From Cryptomeria japonica (Eukaryota; Streptophyta; Pinopsida; Cupressales; Cupressaceae), in NCBI RefSeq assembly GCF_030272615.1, contig NC_081409.1:619966255-620030254 (forward strand): a DNA stretch of 64,000 nucleotides, in the 5' to 3' direction. A program made the translations under genes and the position numbers. Shown one piece after another: positions 44,958 to 55,974 of the stretch (the stretch's first letter is position 1; each line of letters begins with the position of its first letter). The notes beneath the pieces are model-generated. The model was not told the origin of the DNA and did no database searches. It saw only the letters and a program-made list of their open reading frames with translations.

Positions 44958-45845
44958 TCATGCATGTCTATTAGGACACGTAGATGCCATATGACAAATT
45001 TTATTATAGTTAAAACATTTAAATGGTGCTTTACCTTCATACTTACTTCCAACTAGACCTTTAGGCATTTCTCTTGCAAATAATGCTTCAAGCTCTTCCA
45101 ATTCTTCATTTTCTCTTTTGATTTCTTCAAGTTCTCTTGCATAAAGTGCTTTTCAATCAGATTTCTCAAATGATGATGATGTTGCTGCAGATGATGATTC
45201 TTTGAAAGCTAAATCTATCTTAATTGTAGCAACAAGACCAAATTCCTCAAGTTCAAAAGCTGAAAGTTTTCCAACCAAGGTATCTCTAGATACTAATGTA
45301 TTAAGCAGTGTTCTCAATTCATTAATAGAAGTTACTTTCATTTTATATTCTGATGACAATGCTCTTAAAACTTTAGAAAATAATTCATCTTCACTTAAGG
45401 ATCCTCCACAATATTGTATACCCAAAACAATTTCATTGACTCTTTTCATAAATGCTTAAATCCTTTCATCTTCTTCCATTTCCAGATTTTCATACCTAAC
45501 CCGGAAGCATTCCATTTTTGCAATTTCGACAGTGGTATCACCTTCATTCAATGTCTCCAATTTGTCCCAAATAGCTTTAGTAGTCGATCGGTCTGATAAT
45601 CCCATGGTTTGTTGATCAGACAAAATGCTCAAAAGTGCTTCTCTTGCTTTACAATCATTAACTTGATATTTAGTCAAGCTAGGTCGATTAGGTTGACCCT
45701 ATGTAGGACCAACATAGCCATTCTTTGTAACATCTCATATGTCTCTTCAAATGCAATTCATATGTGTCTCCATTTTGATCTTCCATATACCATAGTTAGT
45801 TCCATCAAGCTTCAGACTATCCTTCCTGAAATAGTTAGTTGCCAT
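44958..45845 (-). pseudogene. Copia I gag
   Basis: The start at 45845 lies 44 bases inside the PBS. The N-terminus carries DGTNYGIWKIKMETHM. Then come 45677-45456 (KAIWDKLETLNEGDTTVEIA) and 45449-45153 (FMKRVNEIVLGIQYCGGSLS, ALSSEYKMKVTSINELR), split by stops. The knuckle near 45030-44985 reads CFNYNKICHMASTC, so its second Cys is Tyr. This is a UBN2-type Copia gag. Confidence 0.85.
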
Positions 45846-45888
45846 AGAATCTCCTCAAGTTGTTAAACTTCTACAAAAAGAGGACTTA

Positions 45889-45900
45889 GCTCTGATACCA
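45889..45900 (-). promoter_or_regulatory. Primer-binding site of Copia I
   Basis: The minus strand reads TGGTATCAGAGC, an exact initiator-Met complement, two bases from the 5' LTR. Confidence 0.9.
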
Positions 45901-45902
45901 AT

Positions 45903-46980
45903 TGTTAGGACCCGGAGGCAACTGAGAGGGAGGGGTGAATCAATTGTTTATTAATTTCAACCCAAATATAACTTAATCAAACTTGATGCAAAATACCATT
46001 AAACCAAACTTAATGTCGGTTGACAGTTTAATAGTTAATAACAATATCGGTAAAGTTTAGTGCATGAAACAGAAAGACAAATAATATCCACAACACATAA
46101 CATAGATATTTATACATGGAAACCCTGTAAGGGGAAAACCACGGTGGGAAACCTTACCCACAATCAGATGATACTACTGCAGATGGTATGTGTTTACAAA
46201 TGGGATCTCCACATGCAGAAAGACCAACTACCTAGAGCTCTCTTCTTAATCACAAAATGAGAGTCACATTGACTACAATTGGATGGTTAAATCCAATGAT
46301 AATGTACTGCACAAAATAGCATCTTCATATGCTAGATTCAGTGCCGGTTAAGCTCTAATTGTCTTCTTCATACCTTCCTTGAATCTTCAAATGATGTTTG
46401 TGTATATAGGTCTGCTTATATTTGCATATACCTTATTATAATCCTTTTCCACACCTTCTACATAATCTCACAAATGAGATCTTACATATATACCAAAACC
46501 TAAGACCAAATGTGTAGGTCGGCTCACTGAGAATATTACAATTAAATCAATTACAAATGAATCAATATGTGATGCATTATGTTGACTCAATATATTTACA
46601 ATAATAACCAATCAATAAATCATCTCCAAAACATGTCATGTTGATCTAGAATAGATAACGCTTGCCAGTCCATAACCTAGACCTACTTGTCGGTAATAGC
46701 AAATATGCAAACTTGATTAGGACAATAACCAAATCAAAAAAACCAAGTGTCCAAACCATGTCTTCGACATAACCAAGTGATCTCCAAATGATAACAGATC
46801 ATCCTCAATGTCGATGAACAATATAACCTATCGGTGAACCAAATACTGGTGACTGTGTATAAGTCACTAAAAATGCTAGTGAATGTAACCAAAGATCTCC
46901 ATTGCTGATAAGTGTTGACAAGTGTTGACAGGTGTTGACATCAATGAAAAAACCAATGCAACACATCCATAATACCAACA
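45903..46980 (-). repeat. 5' LTR of Copia I
   Basis: 1,078 bases, TGTTAGGACCC to ATACCAACA, followed by the AATAA duplication. It is collinear with 40280-41316, with an extra block of about 40 bases near 46763-46803. Confidence 0.9.
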
Positions 46981-46985
46981 AATAA

Positions 46986-48125
46986 TCACATTATAACACT
47001 TATTTTCACATTTGCATCTAGTGCGAAATAAACTCTTCTTTTGATTTGGTTCTTTCTCCTCATTCATCAGGGTTCTCCTAATAACAAGGGCATCTCCCCT
47101 TTCAGCATCATCAGAATATTCAAACTGAGCTTCTTGGTTTGCATATGCAACTAATGCATGACCATCATTTCTTCTACATATCCTTCCTTCTCTTTGTGGA
47201 CATTCAAAGGCTCTATGCCCTTCTTCCCCACACTAAAAACAAGTTCCTCTAAAGCCTTCTCTCCCAGACCCTTGTCCAGGCCTTCCTCTTCCTCTTCCTC
47301 TTTGTTCACCATTGCTTTGATCATGGGGCCAATAGAAATTATCTCCCTTCTAAGTTTGGCTAGTACCCACATCTTCATTTCTCTCAAGATCCTCATTTTG
47401 ATCCCCAAAGAATCTTCCATCACCTCTGTCGCCTTGGGCTTTCCCTTTTTGTTTACCTTCAAACCTTTTATTCATCTTTTCCTCCACTTTCAAAGAAAAC
47501 TGATATGCTTCTTCATTACTAGCCATTCTAACCAGACTTGGCTCCTCTTTAATACTCGGTCTTAACCCATTCAAATAATGGGCACTTATCAACCATGCAA
47601 TCACACCTGGTGATTTTTCCCTTTCCTCTCCGATTTTTGTCTAGCTAGACCTCTTTCCACCAGATATTTGCATGACCTTTCAACTTCATTTTTGTAAATT
47701 TGACCCAATATAGGTCTTCTATCTCCTCATATTCAAAATATTCCTTTAGCTCATTAATCCAATCAATCATCTCTTCTGGGTTCAGATTGCCAGAATAATT
47801 TGAAACTTCAATATTGGGTCTCTTCCTAATCTGAGAAATGCCCTCAAAAATTGAGCCTAATCTTGATCTATTGCTTCTTCTTATTCACTTGAGGATGAAT
47901 CTTCAACCTCTCCTTTGTCATCACTTTCTCCTCTCATCGGATTAAACCCTCTTCTCATCTCTTCTTGTAATGCATCAATCTATCTCTGGAGGTCTCTCAA
48001 ACCCTTGTTTGCCAACGTGTTTCTTCTGCTAGTATTTTTGGAACCAATATGTATACCACCATGCATCACTCTTGGATGAATCTTGAACACGAGCCTACAA
48101 TCACAGATCCTGGTATGAACTGCCT
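46986..48125 (-). pseudogene. G2 gypsy gag
   Basis: Homologous to the gag of G1. It shows coiled-coil LRDLQR-type sequence near 48000, the capsid region (about 47800-47640), KVEEKMNKRFEGKQKGKAQG near 47500, and the knuckle region near 47250-47200. About 150 bases present in G1 (22760-22912) are missing at about 47580. Stops and frameshifts are frequent. Confidence 0.78.
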
Positions 48126-48163
48126 CACTTTCGGCGATCTGTTCACACACTCAGGAACAACCC

Positions 48164-48175
48164 GCTCTGATACCA
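48164..48175 (-). promoter_or_regulatory. Primer-binding site of G2
   Basis: The minus strand reads TGGTATCAGAGC two bases from LTR3, an exact initiator-Met complement. Confidence 0.85.
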
Positions 48176-48177
48176 CT

Positions 48178-49072
48178 TGATGAGGGCAAAACCTGAGAGA
48201 CAGAAAAACTCAACAATTGCAATAAAAGATACAAAGATTATATTATTGTTATCTACAAATATATGATTACAAACATGAAAAAAATAAATTACATATAAGA
48301 GGAAATAATCCTCATAGGCTACAATACGCAACTTACAGAGTTTTCTCGAAAATCTCTTACAAAGCAATTTCCCAACCTAGAACCAAACTCCCAAAAACTC
48401 AACTCCAAAAAATCACATACAACAACTAACTCCCAAGTTTCAACATATGATTCTTAAATAGACTTTCTTTTGTTTTGGAGCTAAAATTACAATTTGGAAA
48501 TTACCAAGTGGTAGACAAATGCCAAAACATGAAATTGGAATTATGAAAATATAGCCAGATACGAAAATTAAAACTTTCTAAAAATTGTCCAACTTCTGGT
48601 AGTCATAACTTTTGATATGGGAATCGGATTGACAAACCATTTGAAGCATCGTAAAGCTCTCTGAGAAAAGAATATGCTAAGAATTATCTCTATCGATTTG
48701 CACCATTTTTGGGCCCGTTCAACACCATTTAATGCCTCAAATCTAACTTAGAAGAATTTTTTTCAGTTTTTTGAGAAATTGAAACTTTAATAACTTTCAA
48801 ACCATTAATGATTTTGACCCGATTCTTTTGCCAATGTTTTTTTTTCTTCCTTAATCTTCCTTTAAATTTTAGGCTCCATCCGCCTTCAAATAAAAACCTT
48901 CTATTTTTGGCAGTCAGTTAGAAAAAGTAGCTTGTCAATTTTGAGAGTTGCAATCTCTTATTCGTCCAAAAGGGTATCCAGAACTACAAAAACATTAAAA
49001 TAAAACTAGCTAAAATGAAATATTTTTGGGTGATGCAGGATTGCCCATACACCATCAGATGCTCTTGCATCA
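48178..49072 (-). repeat. G LTR3 (right)
   Basis: 895 bases, TGATGAGGGC to CTTGCATCA, uninterrupted. It is followed by AGTTT, one base from the GGTTT at the left edge of LTR1, and then by host Copia coding sequence. Confidence 0.87.
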
Positions 49073-49368
49073 AGTTTAGTCAATCTTGGTAAATCTCTCA
49101 TGGCTTTTACCATGCCGATTTTCACCAAATTGTCAAAATTGATAGGACACGTCATTTGATGTCAAACCCAACTATCATTGATTTGTGATAATAATAAATT
49201 TCATGTAGAAACTTCTAATTGATACATGTTTCCACCAGTCATTTTCTCCATAGCAATAACAATTTCGGATCTCTTCTGGGAGTCATAGCCACCATCCTAA
49301 AAGACAAAATTGTAACCATTTTTGCACATATGTCCAACACTCAAAAGATTATGATGTAATCCTTTTAC
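49073..49368 (-). pseudogene. Host Copia: pre-integrase domain, part
   Basis: Minus-strand reading ends with NFDNLVKIGMVKAMRDLPRL at the edge of the G array and continues at 19744 with KPDNNICKEC, reconstituting the order expected of the Copia zinc region. Upstream pieces (a decayed HLLSVGHM-like stretch near 49340) lead from protease. Several stops. Confidence 0.75.
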
Positions 49369-49605
49369 TTAGTAAATATTTTCAGTGTTATGATTTCCAT
49401 CAAAGGTAATAGAACCGATTCCAACAATTTGAGCAGTTTGATAATCTCCAAATCTAATAGAACTGCCATCATATTTTTCAATCTTTACAAACTTAATTGT
49501 GTCACTAGTCATATGATTTGAACATGCACTATCAATCAACCATTCATTTCTATCTCTCCTAATGTGCAAATCATATGATTGTTTGTGGATGTTCAATTCA
49601 ATCAA
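49369..49605 (-). pseudogene. Host Copia: aspartic protease
   Basis: The open segment reads EWLIDSACSNHMTSDTIKF, with Ala in place of Gly in the Asp-Ser-Gly site, then EKYDGSSIRFGDYQTAQIVG and SITFDGNHNTENIY. It is a clear Copia protease. Immediately upstream (right) an insertion of about 0.94 kb separates it from the acidic spacer near 50600-50650. Confidence 0.82.
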
Positions 49606-49627
49606 CAAACAATCACCATACTCATAA

Positions 49628-50567
49628 GGGTAAAAGCACTTTTATAAAGGAAATGGTCAACTCTGATTCAAGTTTTTAAATTAAATCCATATAAATTGAA
49701 ATATATTTTTTGAATTTTTAAATGATGTAAACTAATAAATTTATATTCTTTTGTCTAGTTTATGTTTTTAATTTTTACAAAAAATTAAAAAACTATTTGA
49801 ATGTAGTTTTTTATTAAATAAACATTATAATTTAGTTGTTGATAAAATGTTGAAATTGAAGTTACATAAACCACCACACTTACTTTAGTAAATTTTACCT
49901 TTTCTTCTTCCATTTTTTTTGTGTATATTGATAACTTGAAACTTAAGTGCATGGATATATTTTTTACTATTTTTTATAAATATATATTTTCCAATAAATT
50001 TGAAAAGTTGTGTGTGATGAAATATAACTCTTTCCAATTCTCGCCACCTTTTTTCTTAATTACTTATCCAAATTAAAAAATAATTATATCATCTTGACAT
50101 AGATTCTTTTCTCTACTGCATCATATTTTTTTCAAATTTTTTGAATAGATTTTTTTGTATTTTCCTTGACAAGATAATCAACTTCATATTTTAGTGTTGA
50201 TGACCTAATTTCAATAAATATAAAAATTAATTAAAATATCAAAAGATATATAATTTGGAAACAGTTATAGATCTATAAAAGAGTATTTTTACATTACAAA
50301 AAAAATATTATTTATAAGAGAAGGAGTTGTTGAAACATCAAGTTTTTTTCATTTTTCATTTTTGGGGGTATTTAGACCCAAAGTGGTATAAAATATACAT
50401 TTAGTAGACACTTTCAATTGGAAAAGTTGTGGCCCATATATAACTTAGCTATAATTAATCTATATCTACCATATGTATGACTAAAATTAATTTTTAGTTA
50501 CAATTCCTTAAATTCACTTGTGGTGATAAGTTGGCTTGAAACATGACACAGTTTTGTTCTTTTACCC
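49628..50567. mobile_element. AT-rich TIR element in the host Copia
   Basis: Ends are GGGTAAAAGCAC (49628-49639) and its imperfect inverse GTTCTTTTACCC (50556-50567), matching at 11 of 12 positions. ATAA flanks both ends. There is no ORF of note; the content is AT-rich. A near-identical 22-base direct repeat (49606-49627 and 50591-50612, 20 of 22 equal) also brackets it, so the exact boundaries and class are uncertain. A MITE-like DNA transposon is the simplest reading. Confidence 0.5.
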
Positions 50568-50599
50568 ATAATATAACTCAAATTAATCCACAAACAATC

Positions 50600-52446
50600 A
50601 CCACCCTCATAATCTGACTCATCATCCGAAATACCAGCATCATCTCTAAGATAGTAAACTTTCTTATTGAATTTTCCTTTGTAATCCTTGAACTTCTATT
50701 TTGATCCTATTTTCGAACATCTTGATGTATAATGACCAATCTTTCCACATTTAAAACATTTAAAGGGTAACATACCTTTATACTTCTCAGTTCCTCTCTT
50801 CGGTTTTCTCACAAAGTTTTCTTTTGTCTCATCCAGGGTCTCATCGTCTAAATCTTCATATGTAGCTTTTGATGCTTTAAAGGTTGTTTCTGATTTTGCT
50901 TTGTCTCTACCAAACTTCCTCATCTGAAATGCAATCAAGGTGCAAAACAATTGTTCTCTAGTGAATTTTGTTGGATCATAGGTTTCTTCAATAGCTGATA
51001 GCTTGTCATTGTAACTCTGTGGTAAATTTCTCATGATCTTTTGTATCACATCCTTGTCATCCAAGACACCACCAAGATCTTTGATTTCATTCACAACACT
51101 AACAACCTTCTAAAAATAGCTTTCAACTCCTTCACCTTCTTCCATTCTTAAATTTTCATAAATGCCCTTAGCAGTCTACATCATAGATAGCTTGACTCTA
51201 CCAAACTTCTTTTTCTTTGTCTCTACCAAACTTCCTCATCTGAAATGCAGTCAAGGTGCCAAACAACTGTTCTCTAGTGAATTTTGTTGGATCATAGGTT
51301 TCTTCAATAGCTGATATCTTGTCATTGTAACTTTGTGGTAAATTTCTCATGATCTTTTGTATCACATCCTTCTCATCCAAGACACCACCAAGATCTCTGA
51401 TTTCATTCACAACATTGACAACCTTCTAAAAATAGCTTTCAACTCCTTCACCTTCTTCCATTCTTAAATTTTCATAAATGCCCTTAGCAGTCTACATCAT
51501 AGATAGCTTGACTTTACCAAACTTCTTTTTCTTTGTCTCTACCAAACTTCCTCATCTGAAATGCAGTCAAGGTGCCAAACAAATGTTCTCAAGTGAATTT
51601 TGTTGGATCATAGGTTTCTTCAATAGCTGATATCTTGTCATTGTAACTCTATGGTAAATTTCTCATGATCTTCTGTATCACATCCTTCTCATCCAAGACA
51701 CCACCAAGATCTCTGATTTCATTCACAACACTGACAACCTTCTAAAAATAGCTTGCAACTCCTTAACCTTCTTCCATTCTTAAATTTTCATAAATGCCCT
51801 TAGCAGTCTACATCATAGATAGCTTGACTCTACCAAACTTCTTTTTCTTTGTCTCTACCAAACTTCCTCATCTAAAATGCAGTCAAGGTGCCAAACAACT
51901 GTTCTCTAGTGAATTTTGTTGGATCATAGGTTTCTTCAATAGTTGATATCTTTTCATTGTAACTCTGTGGTAAATTTCTCATGATCTTCTGTATCACATC
52001 CTTCTCATCCAAGACACCACCAAGATCTCTAATTTCATTCACAACACTGACAATCTTCTAAAAATAGCTTGCAACTCCTTCACCTTCTTCCATTCTTAAA
52101 TTTTTATAAATGCCCTTAGCAGTCTACATCATAGATAGCTTGACTCTTTCATTTCGTTCATAAATACTTTTCAACCTTTCCCAAACTTCATAAGTAGTGT
52201 CTAAAGAAACAACCTTCACCAATTCTATTTTAGATAAAGCACTAAAGATATCATACCTTGCACACTCATTTTCTTCATAAGCTTCAATCTCATCTGGTGT
52301 AGGAGGTCCATTTTTGGTGTCAAATACTTAGTCTCCACATCCTTCCAGGTCTTGTAACTCAAAGAAATCAAATATCCTTGCATCTTTACTTTTCAAAAAC
52401 TATAGTCGCATCCTTCAATGGTAGGGATGGTTAACTTATGTGTCAT
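50600..52446 (-). pseudogene. Host Copia: gag, expanded by tandem repeats
   Basis: The ATG at 52446 begins MTHKLTIPTIEGCDYSF, a UBN2-type start. The reading runs to GVLDEKDVIQKIMRNLPQSY and KFTREQLFGTLTAFQMRKFG, then to the knuckle CFKCGKIGHYTSRC (intact, about 50753-50712), ending in an acidic spacer DDESDYEGGD near 50610. The central segment is present four times as a 316-base tandem repeat (50900-52147). Since 316 is not a multiple of three, each unit shifts frame, so the expansion cannot encode a longer protein. Confidence 0.8.
50900..52147 (-). repeat. Four-copy 316-bp tandem repeat in gag
   Basis: TTTGTCTCTACCAAACTTCC starts at 50900, 51216, 51532 and 51848, exactly 316 bases apart. 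The last unit is slightly short (to about 52147, ending CTTGACTC). The junction has the short homology CTACCAAACTT. Units differ by only a few bases each. Confidence 0.95.
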
Positions 52447-52488
52447 CGGATCTCCTCAAGCGGTTAGCCTCACTTTATAGGAACCAAA

Positions 52489-52500
52489 GCTTTGATACCA
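52489..52500 (-). promoter_or_regulatory. Primer-binding site of the host Copia
   Basis: The minus strand reads TGGTATCAAAGC, one base from the initiator-Met complement. Confidence 0.8.
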
Positions 52501-52502
52501 AT

Positions 52503-53250
52503 TATTGAATGTTTTAGACAACTAAGAGGGGGGGCAATTCAATTGTCAATTAAAATTTATTTAACTTTTCACAAAAACATATCCGGAAAAATAGATTTCC
52601 GATTACTTAACCATGAACAAATGATAACATGAAAAGAACACACACAAGAGACACTAGATATGACATGGAAAACCCAAGAAGGGAAAAACTATGGAGAATG
52701 TTAGTTCTCAGATTAAAAAACACCTATTAGGGTGACACCGATTAAGTTGATTTTTACAAGATGGATCACTGTCGGAATTGCTCACTACAAGTGGGCTCAC
52801 TATCTGGCTAAAACTACCAAAAAAAGGAGGGCTCACTGCCCAAAAGAAGAAAGAAAGAATCCACCACAAAAGGCACAACTACCACTCTGCTACAATGCCA
52901 AATAAAACCTTAGGCTCACTGCCACCATTACCAAACAACATCATCACACACTCAAAAACTACTTCACATCAGCAAAGATAGATCTTGATTTTACAATCAA
53001 CTTCCTTCTACAAAACCTTCTTGATGTTTTTTCAATTACAAGTGATCTATATATATATATTGATCTCTAGAATAGAATTCTCAAGTCATCCAAGGAGATA
53101 ATAAAACATAATTCAAAAATAGGTCTTCACTAAGCATTCCAATGGTGGAAAGGAATGAGAAAGTGGACAACTCCACAAATCAACAACACGTTATCCAAAT
53201 ACCGCAATCACTAAACCAAGAAGATAGATAATTTGTGGTTTATCGAACCT
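52503..53250 (-). repeat. 5' LTR of the host Copia, right end approximate
   Basis: It starts TATTGAATGTTTTAG, probably from TGTTGAATG, and has the usual AACTAAGAGGGGGGGC next to the end. The conserved module is at 52667-52694 (complement of AAAACCCAAGAAGGGAAAAA). The 3' LTR is not in the window, so the right boundary is a guess set by the LINE-like sequence beyond. Confidence 0.6.
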
Positions 53251-54200
53251 GGTAAGAACACTTACACCCTCGCTCTGAACAATCAAACACCATAAAATGA
53301 GGGGGAATGAAGTACAAGGTCAAAAATATGGTAAATATGCATGTTATGAGTAGAATCAAGTCTTTGATCAAGCCTCGAGACATGAATGCCAAGGTGAGGG
53401 CCCAAATAAGGACAAAATTGTAAGGGAGTACAATGAGGATGCTACAAAATCAATTTTAACACAAAGTTGAGCATAAGAGATTACCATCACATCTTAAATT
53501 TGCATAGTAGAACTAACCAATTTACCAAGAAGAAGAGCAATCGAATGGAGAATTTTTCTCCTCTAGAACTCAAGAAAGAGCCTTGGAAGTTGAACCCAAC
53601 TAGGGACCCTCAAAGGAAGCTCCTTAGTAATATTAAACCTCACATGCTATGGTTTGATGAAGAGACCAACCTGATTATAGAAATATGGTCTACCTTCAAA
53701 AATTATATTCCTATCTCCCATGCACAAGAAGACAACAAAAAGTAATTGTTGGTCGCCATCATTATCTCCATATCTCCTCCAACATTCCAAACGTGTCACA
53801 CCCAAGACTCCAAGACCGATAGAGGAATATGAAGTCCCATGAATTTAACATAAGATCATGATTTCTACAATATAAAATGTTCTTCGAGATCATCTCCAGA
53901 TGAATCAATAAAATAAGATGATCTTGGCATCTCTCAAAAGAAGTGTTCAACTATTGTTCTAGATAACCCTTTGACAATAAAGACCCTTTTCCAACCAAAA
54001 TTTTGTTCAAATGATCCATGGAATTTGCATGTAAAGAGGATGAAGGATCAAAGGTATCCATAGCCTTAGAGATCACCACACTCGAAGAAGCACCTCACTA
54101 CACCATGCCAAAACAAGACCAAAGAGCAATAAAACCCTTGCCCAGAGATTGGAGCATGAACACTCCCAACCCTAGACCAAAATTAGACCCATAAGAAATA
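53250..54200 (-). pseudogene. LINE ORF1 remnant, DUF4283-like
   Basis: Minus-strand reading near 53730-53640 gives MGDRNIIFEGRPYFYNQVGL followed by FIKP and a stop where plant LINE ORF1 proteins usually have Trp. PLRVPSWVQLPRL and LEF follow near 53610-53570, then IALLLGKLVSS and ISYAQLCVKIDF down to about 53440. This order matches the DUF4283 domain of plant LINE ORF1 proteins, which bind nucleic acid. A decayed N-terminal region extends to about 54200 or beyond. No endonuclease or RT part is visible in the window. Many stops. Confidence 0.55.
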
Positions 54201-55466
54201 AGACAAGAAGGACCCTTAGATGGCAAAATGAGAGACCAAAGAGCTACTTAATGCAGATAGGAAGTTGGAAAAATTGGCTCCAAACTTACAAAAAAATACA
54301 TTAGCAAATAGGTACCATGCACCCCAACCACCACCAATACCTCCTAGACACGCAATGCTAACAAAAACTCCTCACTTACCCCTCATGCAATAGACAATTA
54401 TTCAAAAGGTGTGGCTAGGGTTTCCCCTAGCCCACACAAGATAGAGCTCTCGTGAATGCCATGGATCACAAAGAGGGAAAATTCCTTGGAATTACCATAT
54501 CATCTCATTTTTATTTTTAAAATACAAATTTTATTTTTTTAATATGTTGAAGGCATATTACAATCACATATGAATCCAAAAATATCTAACAATAAAAACT
54601 AGAAGCATTTAATTTGACATGTTTGTGATGCTTAAATGCATGAAAAGGAAAAAAATACACTAATACTTATTAATGAGAAAATGTTTATTTATACTATAAA
54701 TTTAAACTTGACCTGCAAAATTATGATAATGAAAGTAGCCAATTTTAACTCCTTTAAGGTTTATGGTCCTATAGAAGGGATCTATAAAGAAAATAATGAG
54801 CGCCTCTACCATTGAAAGTGATAGTAAGTGATATTACTGAAAAATAAATTGTTGTTATTTATAATATGTCATTGATTCATTCTGTGATGTTTGAGGAGCT
54901 ATAGTAAAAGGATGCTAGTTTATCTTTAACGCCTTTATACTAACAAGGTTTTTACTATATATGTTATGCCATAATTTATTTTCTAATAGTGTTACGATTT
55001 AAATGTTTGGCTTTATGAATTTATCTCATAAGAATTGTGAGCCTATGATCTTCAATGTTTTTATTTTATTTTGTTTTTATCTTATATGAAAGTATCATTT
55101 CAAATAGTCTTATAAACCACATCTTAAATTTTCACGGCGATGTGAAAGGAAAATTATATTATGGAAAGAAAGCTCAAAAGGATTAGAGCCATATGGAATA
55201 CATAATTTTAATAATGTATGCCATATTAAATAGATAAATTTTAAAGTTGTCAAACTTTTTTGGTATAAAAAGTGGTTCTCTTTCACTTCCATGGCAACAT
55301 CATTATAATCTAATTTCAAAAGTTTTCATTTAGATGTATAGAAACTTTTATTTAGATTACATATATAAATTTTATGTTACAGTATTAAAATTTAAATTAT
55401 TTTTAATTCTTGTAATATTTAGATTGGTAAGTTAATGAATATAATTATTACACATGTAAAAGCAAA
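54201..55466. other. No gene seen; AT-rich
   Basis: Bases to about 54490 may be the leader of the LINE remnant (CTAGGGTTTCCCCTAG near 54417). Beyond that the sequence is AT-rich with only short chance ORFs. Confidence 0.5.
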
Positions 55467-55954
55467 CAAGTGTCACATAGTGGCGAGTATTTGCCTCTTG
55501 ATTTTTTTTGGGCAGATAACCTTCTTGCTATGCGAGGATCAAATATTTGGTTGTTCAATGTCATTTTGCTAGGGAGTAGGTATATATTAGTGATTATTTT
55601 ACAAATCGTAGAAGTTCTATAGCATTTATATGGTGTAAGCATCCAATAGTTTTACTATTAGATGCATGAGTTGTATTTTTTATGTCTATTATAAACTCTA
55701 TCATAGTACATGCAAAGTTTGGGCCACTTTAGATCATTGTTGTGTGACATGAGGGCTTCTCTTAGTGCAACATTAATGTGGCTATAATTATAAAATATTT
55801 GGTGAATAGCACATTAACAATTATATTTGAATTGTGCTATGTGGAGGTTGTACACTATAGTGTATAGATGAAGACTTTATGATCTTTGGTGTCCAAATGT
55901 CGTATACTAATTAACATTTCAGCAAATGCAACAACAAAGTGACTTATATTTGTT

Positions 55955-55974
55955 TATATATATATATATATATA
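55955..55974. repeat. (TA)n microsatellite
   Basis: About ten uninterrupted TA units. A similar run lies at 56483-56502. Confidence 0.9.

Larger units (their letters stand above)
40280..46980 (-). mobile_element. Ty1/copia retrotransposon I, near full length
   Basis: LTRs lie at 40280-41316 and 45903-46980, flanked by AATAA on both sides. The interior of 4.59 kb carries PBS, gag, protease, pre-integrase domain, integrase, RT, RNase H and polypurine tract, all in order on the minus strand. It is the only element in the window with every pol domain present, although stops, frameshifts and a changed protease site show it is dead. Closely related siblings could have supplied enzymes to the pol-less elements. 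Confidence 0.92.
19745..49072 (-). mobile_element. Gypsy chromovirus-derived tandem array G: LTR-int-LTR-int-LTR
   Basis: The LTRs are at 19745-20634, 23507-38760 (about 0.9 kb once nested insertions are removed) and 48178-49072. Two internal regions lie between them (G1 20635-23506; G2 38761-48177 with Copia I inside). Only one probable target duplication flanks the whole array: GGTTT at 19740-19744 and AGTTT at 49073-49077. Both internal regions are on the minus strand and carry gag, protease, integrase zinc domain, integrase C-terminus and chromodomain, but no RT/RNase H or integrase core. The simplest reading is a single insertion followed by unequal LTR recombination. Confidence 0.8.

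Noticed and set aside
50900-52147. CRISPR-like array from regular repeats
   Set aside because: Units are contiguous 316-bp copies of gag without spacers, in a plant retroelement.
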